Of a DNA stretch of 64,000 nucleotides, positions 35,001 through 43,313 are shown in pieces (within the stretch, counting starts at the first letter, position 1; each line of letters starts with the position of its first letter). Location: assembly GCA_016196035.1 (NCBI GenBank), contig JACPYM010000015.1:1-64000 (forward strand), read 5' to 3'. The DNA comes from Acidobacteriota bacterium. GTDB taxonomy: Bacteria > Acidobacteriota > Blastocatellia > RBC074. The notes under the pieces are model-generated. The model ran no database searches and was not told the origin of the DNA. It saw nothing but the letters and a program-made list of their open reading frames with translations. Both the position numbers and the translations under genes were made by a program.

Positions 35001-35555
35001 TGACATCTGATTTTTAGTCGGATCGAAATCGCCGCCGTCGCGCACCTGCACGCCCGGTTCGAGTTGCGCCAAATCCAAAAAGTTGCGCCCGTTGAGCGGT
35101 AGGTTGTCAATCTGTTTGGCGGTGATCACGCCATCAATGGTGGCGCGCGCATTGTCCACCACGGCTTCGGAACTGGTGGAGGTGACTTCGACGACCTGTT
35201 TGGTGTCGCCGACTTCCAGCGTCGCCGTGAAGGGCGTAATCGTGCCGACCTTCACGGTCACCCCTTTTGCCTGATATTTGCGAAAGCCGTTTTTTTCGAC
35301 AGTAAGCGTATAAAGGCCCGCTTCCAGATTCTGAAAAGCGAACGCGCCGCGCTCATTCGTAGTGGCTTTGATCTCGGCGCCGGTCGCGACGCTTTGCAAG
35401 CTCACGCTGGCACCCGGAATCACGGCGCCGGCCTGATCGCTGGCGGTGCCTTCGATGGCGCCACGAATGATTTGCGCTGTGACAGCTTGGCTCACGAACA
35501 GGGTCAGCAATAACGCTGCCCAAAGCGTAAAAGACTGGCTGCGAAGTTTCTGCAT
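32058..35555 (-). CDS. TonB-dependent receptor, Oar-like with carboxypeptidase-regulatory domain (copy 1)
   Basis: An outer-membrane beta-barrel of 1165 residues. A signal peptide (ALLLTLFVSQAVTAQ) is followed by a carboxypeptidase-regulatory-like beta-sandwich (about 28-125; GAIEGTASDQAGAVIPGA, ERGAFAFQNLEAGLYTLTVE). Then comes the plug domain (TAKQIDNLPLNGRNFLDLAQ, DGVDITD, SGAVNIVTRSGSNQIHG). The long barrel ends with the aromatic beta-signal FQFGFRLEF. Such Oar-like proteins, common in Acidobacteria, take up large or scarce substrates, often oligosaccharides, using TonB energy. A strong paralogue lies 440 bases upstream on the same strand. GAGGAACC precedes the ATG. The substrate cannot be read from sequence. 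Confidence 0.93.
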   Translation of the reverse strand: MQKLRSQSFTLWAALLLTLFVSQAVTAQIIRGAIEGTASDQAGAVIPGASVSLQSVATGAEIKATTNERGAFAFQNLEAGLYTLTVEKNGFRKYQAKGVTVKVGTITPFTATLEVGDTKQVVEVTSTSSEAVVDNARATIDGVITAKQIDNLPLNGRNFLDLAQLEPGVQVRDGGDFDPTKNQMSGVSIGGRSGRSTRIQVDGVDITDETVGTTTTNLSNESIQEFQLSRSSLDASTDLTSSGAVNIVTRSGSNQIHGSGFGFFRNESYAADLRLDKTSPTTAKPPFERQNFGGRAGGYFIKDKLFWHLEAERTRQNGQQFTDSTPFPQFTAAFGVPLRETLASGRVDWVVTNSLKAFYRFSHNHNSGVTGFGGNDLSAFANQNNTNFHVVGADYSTSRWTHALRFSYLNFNNGIVDANAAAGTPKTLDPAGKPLLVNIRFQLTVGADLLAPQQTYQDNKQVKYDGSWVVGNHTLRFGSSFNKIVQGGFASFFGLAPRIRANYNVGTIDFAKANGGVGNPLNFPLTQIVLGNGLGFGSEKPAHNLPFGGFYDSRFGAYIQDNWKITPSFSASVGVRYVFDSNIANNDLPRTPTLAAFHPDLAGKVDRPNLNFAPQAGFAWDVRGNGKTVIRGGAGIFYETNIINNALFDRPLNLPPGLGNDTPVLNAGSPKLLNPATGACIFDITKYSATPGNCNGPLNLLGQPLKNVIAAAQNMQTVLQQITAGLAANYPPKGVAPLFDQTLDASSLIYNKYQRPYGIIFNIGVQRELKPGLVLSVDYLRNRGVHFNQGINLNRIGAANTLNPTLARQIISDVNDSFKCPANATAAAINCAITAGATIGDYADFGLDAGSALDGFAFSGVNRNYRNISVIAPVGLSTYNALSVNLRGRLGKFWIVKDATTVVSYSLSRFASTAGDQDFLAGSFSNDSPTKFYGPTGLDRTHQFTVSFLTELPWGIKFSTTTRLASGLPVTILLPQHSGSGAGEIFFTDLDGDGTTRDLLPGTNVGAFGRGVGVGRLNSLITDFNGTVQTAFTPAARALVTAGLFSEAQLRALGATVNGGEVLALAPAGQVPVDRFSNTDVRISKVIKFYGDGRVRVEPMVEIFNLFNIGNYDTPGNFLSGTLDASPGSINGTLKTDRVNRYGLGSGSFAPGIPRAFQFGFRLEF

Positions 35556-35998
35556 GACTGGTTCCTCGCAAATTCTGGTTGTCGGTTGTAAGAAAGGTTT
35601 GTCGTCGGATGATTACCTAGTATTACGGCGCTCACAAACTAATTACTGTTTCCCAGCGCCCATCCCGGCCCGGCGGCATTCTCCACCTGCTTTCCCGCAA
35701 AGGCAAATTCAATTCCAACTTTATGAACCCTTGCCACAGGCCAGCTCAAATCCTCTGGAAAGAATAAATTGTCGCTTGGATTGGGCGGCGCGGCGCTGTC
35801 TTTGCCATGCAGAAATCTGAATTTCTGCTTTGGTATTTTGGATTGTTTGCGGAATAGCAAGCGGCTGCTGCGCAGGGCAAACTTTGACCGGGTTATGTCT
35901 GAAGGAAGGACTGCGGAACAAGTGGGGGCTAGAATGCGGCAGAGGCGGCCTGGAATGAGCCGCCTCTGCTGTTTTGACTGTCAATTAAACAACGCCGT
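35556..35998. other. Intergenic region between the two TonB receptor genes, with hairpin
   Basis: About 440 bases. A perfect 11-bp stem GCAGAGGCGGC / GCCGCCTCTGC (35939-35949 with 35959-35969) follows the stop of receptor copy 2 and could end its transcript, although no T-run follows on the minus strand. No gene is supported here. Confidence 0.45.
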
Positions 35999-38900
35999 TT
36001 AGAACTCCACGCGGAAGCCGAACTGGAAGGCGCGCGGAATGCCCGGCGTGAACGAACCGGAACCCAGGCCGTAACGGTTCGAGCGCAACGCTTTCGTCGT
36101 GCCGTTGATCGAACCCGTCGCGCCGTCCAGTTGATTGAACAACGGATTGGCGGGTGGATCGTAGTTGCCGATGTTAAAGAGATTGAACACTTCGACCAGC
36201 GGTTCAATGCGCACGTGCTCTTTGATGCGGAACTCCTTCGAGAAACGAATATCCGTATTGAAGAAGGAGTCCAGCCCAATCGCATTGGCTGGCGCCAGCG
36301 GCAACGTCCCGCCGTTATTAACCGTGCCGTGCAAAGCGGTCAATTGTGCCTGGGTGAAAAGACCTGCTGTCACCAGCGCTTGAGCGGCGGGGGTCAGTGT
36401 GTTGGTGACGGTGTTGTTGAAGCTGGTCAGCAGCCCATTCAGGTCTTTGATTTTCACGCTGCGCCCGAATGCGCCACGATTGGTGCCCGGCAAGGGGTCG
36501 CCGACCGTGCCATCACCATCGAAATCAGTGAAGAAAATTTCGCCCGCACCTGAGGCGCTCGCGGTGGGCACGAAAATCGAACTCGGGAGCGCCGTCGCCC
36601 AGCGGGTCGTTGAGTTGAGTTTGAATCCCCAGGGCAGATTCGAGAGGAAGCTGACCGACAGTTGATGCGTCCGATCCAACACTGCTGGGCCGTAAAACTT
36701 CGTCGGGCTATCGTTAAAAACCGAAGCCGAGAGGAAGTCCTGATCCAGGCCAGTCGAATTGAAGCGCGAGAGCGCATAACTGATGTTGACCGTCGTGCCT
36801 TTGACCGGGCCGTAATCTTTCAACCGCCCGCGCAGATTGACCGTCAACGCGTTGTAAGTCGAAAGGCCTACTGGCGCAACCACGACCACGTTGCGGAAGT
36901 TCGGATTGTTGCCTTGGAAGGCGAAGCCATCCAAAGCACTACCCGCGTCCAATCCGTTATTCGCATAATCAGCAATCGTTTTGCCTTTGCCGATGGCGCA
37001 ATTGATCGCCGCCGCCGTGAAGGCGTTGCCGCACCCCGCGGCGTCATTGGTTGCGGCGATGATGCTGCGCGCTGCTGCGACGTTGAGGGTATTCGCCGCA
37101 CCCAGGCGGTTCAGATTGAGCAGTTGATTGAAATGCACGCCGCGATTGCGCAGATAATCCACGCTCAGCACCAAGCCGTCTTTCAATTCCCGCTGGAACC
37201 CGACGTTGAACATCATGCTGTAAGGACGCTTGTAATCGTTGTAAACCAGCGCCGCGCTGCCTGGCGTATCCAGCGTCAAGGCAAATTGCGAAGGGCCGGT
37301 GGTCGGCGAATACTTCGCGGCCAACGCTGCTGTCGCCGCCTGGAAGTTCGCCTGAATGTTTTGCGCCGCCGCAATCACAGTCTTGAGCGGTTGGCCCAAC
37401 AGCCGCGTGCCGCCCGTGCAATTGCCTGGCGCCGCGTTGTAATGCGTCACATCGAAGAGGCACGCGCCGGTCGCCGGATTGAGTACAATCGGCGCACCGG
37501 CGCTGAGGATTGGCGTGTCATTGCCCAGTCCTGGTGGTAGGTTGAGCGGGCGGTCGAAGTAAACGTTGTTGATAATATTCGTTTCGTAATACAACCCAGT
37601 GCCCGCCCGGATCACAGTCTTGCCGTCACCGTGCAAATCCCAGGCGAAGCCGAGTTGCGGCGAGAAATTGGCAGCCGGATTTTTGACCTTGCCAGCCAGC
37701 GTCGGACTGAACTGGGCCAGAATCGGCGTGCGTGGCAAATCGTTGTTTGCCAGATTGCTGTCATACACGTAACGCAGCCCCAGCGTGACCGAGAGGTTGC
37801 GTTTCAAGCGCCAGGCATCCTGTGCATAAAAACCCAGCCGGTCGTTGTTAAAGCCGCCGAAGGGCAGTCCGTGCGCGGGCTTTTCGCTGGCGAAACCCAG
37901 GCCGTTGCCCAGGCGAATGTTCAACAGCGGAAAGTTAAGCGGATTGCTCGCGCCCCCGTTGGCATTGGCAAAAGCAATCGTCGTCGCGTTGTACGACCCG
38001 CGAATGCGCACCGCGTTGGCAAAGAAACTCGCCAGCCCGCCGCTCCGCAACGCATTGTACGCGCCGCCAATCCGCAGTGTGTGATTGCCGGTCACCACAC
38101 TGCCGTCGTATTTCGTTTGGTAGTTGTCCTGGAAGGTTTGTTGCGGCGCCAGCGGATTCGGCCCGACTTGCAATTGACCGACGATGCCGACCAGCAACGG
38201 CTTACCTGCCGGGTCAAGTGTCACCGGCGTGCCGGCAGCAGCGTTGCCAGCCACGATGGCGTTGTTGAAATTCAGATAGCTGAAGCGGCCTGAATGCGTC
38301 CAACGCGATCCGGCATAATCCAAGCCCGTCACGTGGCTGTTGGTGTTGTTCTGATTGGCGAAGGCCGCCAGATTGATGCCGCCGAATCCGGTCACGCCGG
38401 AATTGTTATCGTGATTGAACCGGTAAAACGCTTTCAGGTTCGACGTGACGTGATAATCCAGACGTGCGCCGCCGACGGTTTCGCGTAGCGGCACGGGGAA
38501 ATTGCCGGTAAATTGCGGGAAGGGCGTCACGGAAGTGAATTGCTGGCCGTTTTGCCGGTTGCGCTCGACCTCGGCGTGCCAGAAAAGTTTGTCCTTGATC
38601 AGAAAGCCGCCCATTCGTCCGCCGAAATTCTGGCGTTCATAGGCCGGTTTCTCTGTCGTCGGTGAAGTCTTGTCCAGCCTTAGATCGGACGCATAGCCCG
38701 CGTCGCGGAAGAAGCCGAAGCCCGCGCCATGAAATTGATTGGAGCCGCTGCGCGAGACGATGTTGATCGCGCCGCTGGTGGTCAGATCGGTGCTGGCATC
38801 CAGCGTCGAACGGCTGACCTGAAATTCCTGAATGGATTCGTTCGAGATGTTGGTGGTGGTGGTGCCGACGTTTTCATCGGTGATGTCCACGCCGTCCACT

Positions 38901-39499
38901 TGAATGCGCGTCGAACGCCCGCTGCGCCCGCCGATCGAAGCGCCCGCCATTTGGTTCTTGGTCGGATCGAAATCGCCCCCGTCGCGCGTTTGCACACCGG
39001 GTTCAAGCTGGGCCAAATCGAGGAAGTTGCGCCCGTTCAGCGGCAGATTGTCAATTTGCTTAGCGGTGATCACCCCGTCCACGGTGGAGCGTGATGTATC
39101 CACCGAGGCATCCGCGGTGGAAGAAGTTACTTCGACCACTTGATTGGTGTCACCCACTTCCAGCGTCGCCATGACGGGCGTGACGTTGCCGACTCTGACG
39201 GAGACTTCTTTCGCCAGATATTTGCGGAAGCCGCCTTTCTCGACGGTCAGGCGATAGTTGCCCGCTTCCAGATTTTGAAAGCTGAACGCGCCGCGTTCAT
39301 TGGTTGTGCCTTTAATCGCCGCGCCGGTCGCGACGTTTTGCAGCGTCACGTTCGCGCCGGGAATCACTGCGCCGGTCGGATCAAGGGCCGAGCCTTCAAT
39401 TGCGCCGCGAATCGTTTGCCCCGTAATCGTCTGGCTTACGACCAGCACCAGTATGGCTGCCAACCAAAACGTGGCTGCTTTTATGCAATGTCTTTTCAT
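35999..39499 (-). CDS. TonB-dependent receptor, Oar-like with carboxypeptidase-regulatory domain (copy 2)
   Basis: 1166 residues with the same layout as copy 1: signal peptide (FWLAAILVLVVSQTITGQ), carboxypeptidase-regulatory domain (GAIEGSALDPTGAVIPGA), plug (QIDNLPLNGRNFLDLAQLEP, STRIQVDGVDITDENVG) and a barrel ending in FQFGFRVEF. Identity to copy 1 is very high in the first 300 residues and at both termini, and lower in the barrel loops (for example around ILSAGAPIVLNPATGACLFD), where substrate contacts would lie. AAAGGAGGATTCTAC before the ATG at 39499 fixes the start, though the frame opens at 39544. A tandem duplication followed by loop divergence is the simplest explanation. Confidence 0.93.
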   Translation of the reverse strand: MKRHCIKAATFWLAAILVLVVSQTITGQTIRGAIEGSALDPTGAVIPGANVTLQNVATGAAIKGTTNERGAFSFQNLEAGNYRLTVEKGGFRKYLAKEVSVRVGNVTPVMATLEVGDTNQVVEVTSSTADASVDTSRSTVDGVITAKQIDNLPLNGRNFLDLAQLEPGVQTRDGGDFDPTKNQMAGASIGGRSGRSTRIQVDGVDITDENVGTTTTNISNESIQEFQVSRSTLDASTDLTTSGAINIVSRSGSNQFHGAGFGFFRDAGYASDLRLDKTSPTTEKPAYERQNFGGRMGGFLIKDKLFWHAEVERNRQNGQQFTSVTPFPQFTGNFPVPLRETVGGARLDYHVTSNLKAFYRFNHDNNSGVTGFGGINLAAFANQNNTNSHVTGLDYAGSRWTHSGRFSYLNFNNAIVAGNAAAGTPVTLDPAGKPLLVGIVGQLQVGPNPLAPQQTFQDNYQTKYDGSVVTGNHTLRIGGAYNALRSGGLASFFANAVRIRGSYNATTIAFANANGGASNPLNFPLLNIRLGNGLGFASEKPAHGLPFGGFNNDRLGFYAQDAWRLKRNLSVTLGLRYVYDSNLANNDLPRTPILAQFSPTLAGKVKNPAANFSPQLGFAWDLHGDGKTVIRAGTGLYYETNIINNVYFDRPLNLPPGLGNDTPILSAGAPIVLNPATGACLFDVTHYNAAPGNCTGGTRLLGQPLKTVIAAAQNIQANFQAATAALAAKYSPTTGPSQFALTLDTPGSAALVYNDYKRPYSMMFNVGFQRELKDGLVLSVDYLRNRGVHFNQLLNLNRLGAANTLNVAAARSIIAATNDAAGCGNAFTAAAINCAIGKGKTIADYANNGLDAGSALDGFAFQGNNPNFRNVVVVAPVGLSTYNALTVNLRGRLKDYGPVKGTTVNISYALSRFNSTGLDQDFLSASVFNDSPTKFYGPAVLDRTHQLSVSFLSNLPWGFKLNSTTRWATALPSSIFVPTASASGAGEIFFTDFDGDGTVGDPLPGTNRGAFGRSVKIKDLNGLLTSFNNTVTNTLTPAAQALVTAGLFTQAQLTALHGTVNNGGTLPLAPANAIGLDSFFNTDIRFSKEFRIKEHVRIEPLVEVFNLFNIGNYDPPANPLFNQLDGATGSINGTTKALRSNRYGLGSGSFTPGIPRAFQFGFRVEF

Positions 39500-40059
39500 G
39501 TAGAATCCTCCTTTGGAAAAACCAGCGCTGTGTAAAACTCGCACTGGCGGTGCGAAAGCCCTGCGGTTTAGTACGCCACGGCATTGGACACACTACCAGC
39601 CGACACGGGCGCTCTCGCGCCGTGTGCAAACCGCAAAGCGACAAATTGCAGGATCAGGAAATGAATGGTGAGGCGCTAATCATCCCTCGCTCTGAGCGCA
39701 CGAAACTGGCTGCCAACTCAACCGTGGGCTAGGTGAAAACGATCCGCCATCACACAACTTTGAATTAGGCAACTGTTATTCCAACGCAAAACAGGAATGC
39801 GCCACAGGCGCACAAGCTTGCCACGCTGAAAGAGTTAAGAGTTGGAACGAAAGAAGGGTCGAAAAGATGACTGAGCGTGGTTATTCAAAATCCTAAATTT
39901 TCGGTATGGCTTTTCGGAGAAATGGCGAAAAGTCCCGTGTTTATTGGCTTTTATGCGTTGCTCATGATGTGGATCAAGCGGTTGCCATGATACTTTTTGA
40001 GTTGATTGCATTCCACATCAATGGATTGTTTCAGCCAGCATTTACACAAACAACTCCGC
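39500..40059. other. 560-base intergenic region upstream of receptor copy 2
   Basis: No supported gene. Small palindromes occur at about 39602-39624 (ACACGGGCG / CGCCGTGT) and between 39562 and 39633 (GCGGTTT / AAACCGC). The right half is AT-rich. It likely holds the receptor promoter; no regulatory site could be named. Confidence 0.35.
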
Positions 40060-41622
40060 TTACCACCAACCCAACAGCTTCCACCACAGCAAGCCCACGC
40101 TCGCCCAGATCACGATATTCGGCAGCGCGCCGATCAGCCCCAATTGCCACCATTTCTGTTGCGACACATAACCCGCGCCGAAATAGATCGGCCCCGGCGT
40201 CGTGCCGTAATGTGTTAAGCCTGCCGACAGGTTGGAAAAATACGCGAGCAACAACACGGCCAGTGCGGGCGGTGCGCCCGCCGCGATAACGACAATCAGG
40301 AAAGGCGTGAACATCGCCAGCGAATGCGCCGTGATGCTGGCGAAGGCGTAGTGCGCGAAGAAATAAATCAGCGCCAGCACGGCCAAGGCCGCGCCCCACT
40401 TCCATCCGGCGGTGAACTGACCTGCTGTTTCGGCAAATTTTTTAGTAATGCCCGTCTCGCCCAGGGCTTCGGCCATGCGCACCATGCCGCCATACCAGAT
40501 GAACACATCCCACGCCGGATGCTCTGAAATCAGGTCTTCCCAAACCAGTACGCCAGCCAGCAACAACGCGCAAATGCCGACGAGTGCGACGACCGAATAA
40601 TCCAGGCTGTGCAAACGGCTGGTCGTGCCCCACAACAAACCGATTAGCACGAAGACCGCCAGCGTGATGCGCTCGTGCAGCGAAGGCCCGCCCATCTTGG
40701 TCAGTTCCTGCTGAGCGAATTCGCGCGCGGCGGGCGTGTGCGTGACTTCGGGGGGAAACAGGCGATACAGCAGCAAGCCCGTGACGGCCAGCGACACCAG
40801 ACTCGGCACGATGCCGCCAATAAACCAGCGGCTGTAGCTCAGATCAATTTGCGTCGCCTGTTGCGCCAGTTTGCGAATCACCAGATTGCCCGCCTGACCG
40901 GTCAGGAACGTCGCACAGATGATGACTTCGCATTGATAAATGAAGGTCATCAGGAACGCGCCCAGTTTGCGCGCCGTCGCACCGGGCCGCGAGTCATAGG
41001 TTTCAGCCACGCTTTTGGCGATGGGAAAGGTGATGCCGCCGCAACGCGCGCCATTCGAGGGCACCACCGTCGCCAGCAAAAAATCCGTCGCGACCAGCGC
41101 ATAGCCCAAGCCCAGCGAACTTTTCCCGATGGCGCGAATAAACAGCAACGCAATGCGCCGCCCTAACCCCGTCTTGATCATCGCCCGCGACATAAAAAAC
41201 GCCGCCAGTACCAGCCACACCACCGGATCGGCATATCCGCCCAAGGTCGCCTTGAGCCGCAAGGTCTCGATGGCTTTCCAATCCGGTTTGGTCAAATCAG
41301 GCGAGACCACACGGATGGCGGCCTCGCTGAGCGGCATGGCTTTGGTCAGCATCACGGCGACGATGCCCAGCAAGACCATCGCGCTGCCGGGCACGGGCCG
41401 CACAATCGAACCCACGATGGTCGCCAGGAAAATCGCCAACAAGCGCCACGAGGCAGCGCTGATACCGGCAGGCGTGGGCAGGGCATGCACCGCGAGGCCG
41501 GTCAGCAGCACGATGGCCCATTTGCCCAACAGCACGAGCCGTGCCTGTCGCCGCGCGGCGGGTGTAAGGGCGCTGACAGAATCCGGGCCGGAATTTCCTC
41601 CGGCGTTTGGTGATGATTCCAT
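40060..41622 (-). CDS. DASS-family (SLC13) anion:sodium symporter or dicarboxylate translocator
   Basis: 520 residues with about 12 hydrophobic helices. The family features are a first scaffold AIVLLTGLAVHALPTP, MVLLGIVAVMLTKAMPLSEA, the duplicated motif regions around TDFLLATVVPSNGARCGGIT and AYFSNLSAGLTHYGTTPGPI, and the domain WDVFIWYGGMVRMAEALGETG. The SNG and TTPGP turns are substrate-site hairpins of the divalent-anion:sodium symporters, closest to the plant/bacterial 2-oxoglutarate/malate and citrate carriers. It should move a di- or tricarboxylate across the inner membrane. AAGGCGGATTATCGCA precedes the ATG at 41622; the open frame reaches 41745, but those residues are Arg-rich and unlike the family. 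Confidence 0.87.
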   Translation of the reverse strand: MESSPNAGGNSGPDSVSALTPAARRQARLVLLGKWAIVLLTGLAVHALPTPAGISAASWRLLAIFLATIVGSIVRPVPGSAMVLLGIVAVMLTKAMPLSEAAIRVVSPDLTKPDWKAIETLRLKATLGGYADPVVWLVLAAFFMSRAMIKTGLGRRIALLFIRAIGKSSLGLGYALVATDFLLATVVPSNGARCGGITFPIAKSVAETYDSRPGATARKLGAFLMTFIYQCEVIICATFLTGQAGNLVIRKLAQQATQIDLSYSRWFIGGIVPSLVSLAVTGLLLYRLFPPEVTHTPAAREFAQQELTKMGGPSLHERITLAVFVLIGLLWGTTSRLHSLDYSVVALVGICALLLAGVLVWEDLISEHPAWDVFIWYGGMVRMAEALGETGITKKFAETAGQFTAGWKWGAALAVLALIYFFAHYAFASITAHSLAMFTPFLIVVIAAGAPPALAVLLLAYFSNLSAGLTHYGTTPGPIYFGAGYVSQQKWWQLGLIGALPNIVIWASVGLLWWKLLGWW

Positions 41623-41847
41623 TGCGATAATCCGCCTTGTTAGTTGATGAAGTGTTTGTCTGGGATGTAAAGCGCGGCGAATGCTACACCGCGCACGCGG
41701 GCGGCTCAAGCGGCAATGAGCCGTATTTAACATGCTTTTAGTCAACCAAATACTGCAAGAGTTGCTCTAACGCGGCGCTCTAGGTCTATACTGATTACGT
41801 CAAGGCTGCTGAAGTTATCAACTCCAATCCGGGAGGGGAGAAAAAAG

Positions 41848-42990
41848 ATGGTCAAGAAGATTTTCCGCCAAACCGTCACGCTGTTCTTTGCGGGCGCGCT
41901 TGCTGCCACCTGCGCATTGGCGCAGTCCACACCGCAACCCAAAGAAAAACTCGATGATAAAGACAATCCGCTGTTGATCGGCAAACGCGACATCAACAAA
42001 GGCAGCATCAATTTTTATTCGCTCGAAAAAGAAGTCGCCCTGGGCCGTCAAATGGCCATGGAAGTAGATCGGCAATCGAAGCTGATTACCGACCCGGCGA
42101 TCAATGAGTTCATCAATCGCATCACACAAAACCTGGTGCTCAACTCTGACTCCAAAGTGCCTTTTACTGTCAAAGTGATTGACGACGAGGTGGTGAATGC
42201 CTTCGCGCTGCCGGGCGGCTTTCTCTATGTTTATCGCGGGCTGATCGAAACTGCCGATAACGAAGCCGAGATTGCCGGTGTGATGGCGCATGAGATTGCC
42301 CACGTTGCCGCGCGCCACGGTGTCGAACAAGCGTCCAAGGGCACGCTGATAAATTACGCCTCGATCCCGCTGATCTTCCTGGGTGGCATCGGTGGGTACG
42401 CGATTCAGCAAGCGGCCGGGCTGGCGATTCCGCTGGGCTTTTTGAAATTCTCGCGCGGCGCTGAACAGGAAGCTGACCGCTTGGGCGCGCAATACATGTG
42501 GGCTGCCGGGTATGACCCGCAAGCCCTGGCGAGCTTCTTTGAAAAGCTGCAAGCCAAAGACAAACGCAAACCGGGCACGCTCTCCAAGATGTTCAGCACA
42601 CATCCTTACACCGGCGACCGCATCACGGCCGTGAATGCGCTGGTCGCCAAGTTTCCGGATCGCGGCGAATACCAGTTGAGCACGTCGGAATTCAAAGACG
42701 TGAAATCCCGCGTCCTGGCCGCATCGTCCTCGACGCGCGCCATCAACGCCGATGCCGACGCCAAACGCCCGACGCTCAAACGCCGCCCGCAAAATCCGAA
42801 TGACAGAGGCGACAGCACCGCCGATGATTCTGCGGCGCCCACCGACCGCCCCGTGCTCAAACGGCGTGAAGGTAGCGATGGGACGGAGCCGAGTTCAACC
42901 ACTACCCCGGCCACCAAAACGACCGAATCCGGTGACCGCCCGGTGCTCAAACGCCGCGAAGGCTCCAGCGACACGCCGGATAAACCGTAG
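41848..42990 (+). CDS. M48-family metalloprotease with repetitive C-terminal tail
   Basis: 380 residues. A signal peptide (LFFAGALAATCALAQ) is followed by a BepA/Loi-like M48 peptidase domain: HEIAHVAARHG with zinc ligands His148 and His152 and catalytic Glu149, and the third ligand Glu208 in GAEQEADRLGAQY. FSTHPYTGDR-type text closes the domain. It probably degrades misfolded outer-membrane proteins in the periplasm. The last 80 residues are polar and carry the motif RPxLKRR three times (RPTLKRRPQN, DRPVLKRREGS, DRPVLKRREGS), which is not part of the usual family. GGGAGGGGAG before the ATG is a strong ribosome site. A terminator lies just downstream. Confidence 0.88.
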   Translation: MVKKIFRQTVTLFFAGALAATCALAQSTPQPKEKLDDKDNPLLIGKRDINKGSINFYSLEKEVALGRQMAMEVDRQSKLITDPAINEFINRITQNLVLNSDSKVPFTVKVIDDEVVNAFALPGGFLYVYRGLIETADNEAEIAGVMAHEIAHVAARHGVEQASKGTLINYASIPLIFLGGIGGYAIQQAAGLAIPLGFLKFSRGAEQEADRLGAQYMWAAGYDPQALASFFEKLQAKDKRKPGTLSKMFSTHPYTGDRITAVNALVAKFPDRGEYQLSTSEFKDVKSRVLAASSSTRAINADADAKRPTLKRRPQNPNDRGDSTADDSAAPTDRPVLKRREGSDGTEPSSTTTPATKTTESGDRPVLKRREGSSDTPDKP

Positions 42991-43313
42991 TGCTTCGTCG
43001 TTGCACACAACTTGATTGCTAAACAGAATCAAAAGGGCCGCTCAACCAGCGGCCCTTTTTTCGTCTCCGGGTTCGGTTGCGGCGTTACGTTGCCGCCCGG
43101 TTCTTCTACGCCCGCAGCCTGTCCTCCGCTATAATCCGCCCGCTTTTGCAACCGAGCGATTCGGGCTTGGTCGCCTTTCTGAAGCAGTACCCAAATAGAA
43201 TTTCAGCAGTGTTAGGGATGAGTGCACGTTTCAAGGCGTAGCAATGAATCGTCGGTTTAGCAGTTGCGCCAACCAAGCCCGCTTCATCCCGTGCCATTCA
43301 AACGAGGAGCCGT
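42991..43313. other. Intergenic region before the TIR-WD40 gene
   Basis: About 320 bases. It holds the terminator at 43031-43061 and a TATAAT at 43130-43135 without a recognisable -35. The remainder is likely the leader of the TIR-WD40 gene. ACGAGGAGCCGT precedes its ATG. Confidence 0.4.
43031..43061 (+). terminator. Rho-independent terminator after the M48 gene
   Basis: Stem AAAAGGGCCGCT / AGCGGCCCTTTT with a 5-base loop and a T-run (43055-43061), 40 bases after the stop. Confidence 0.85.

Noticed and set aside
33762-35003. 413-residue plus-strand open frame inside TonB receptor copy 1
   Set aside because: Antisense shadow; the receptor on the minus strand has full domain order and the same shadow recurs in copy 2.
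39906-40289. 127-residue plus-strand open frame at the end of the DASS transporter gene
   Set aside because: Half of it is antisense to the transporter; Thr/Arg/Pro-rich chance frame.
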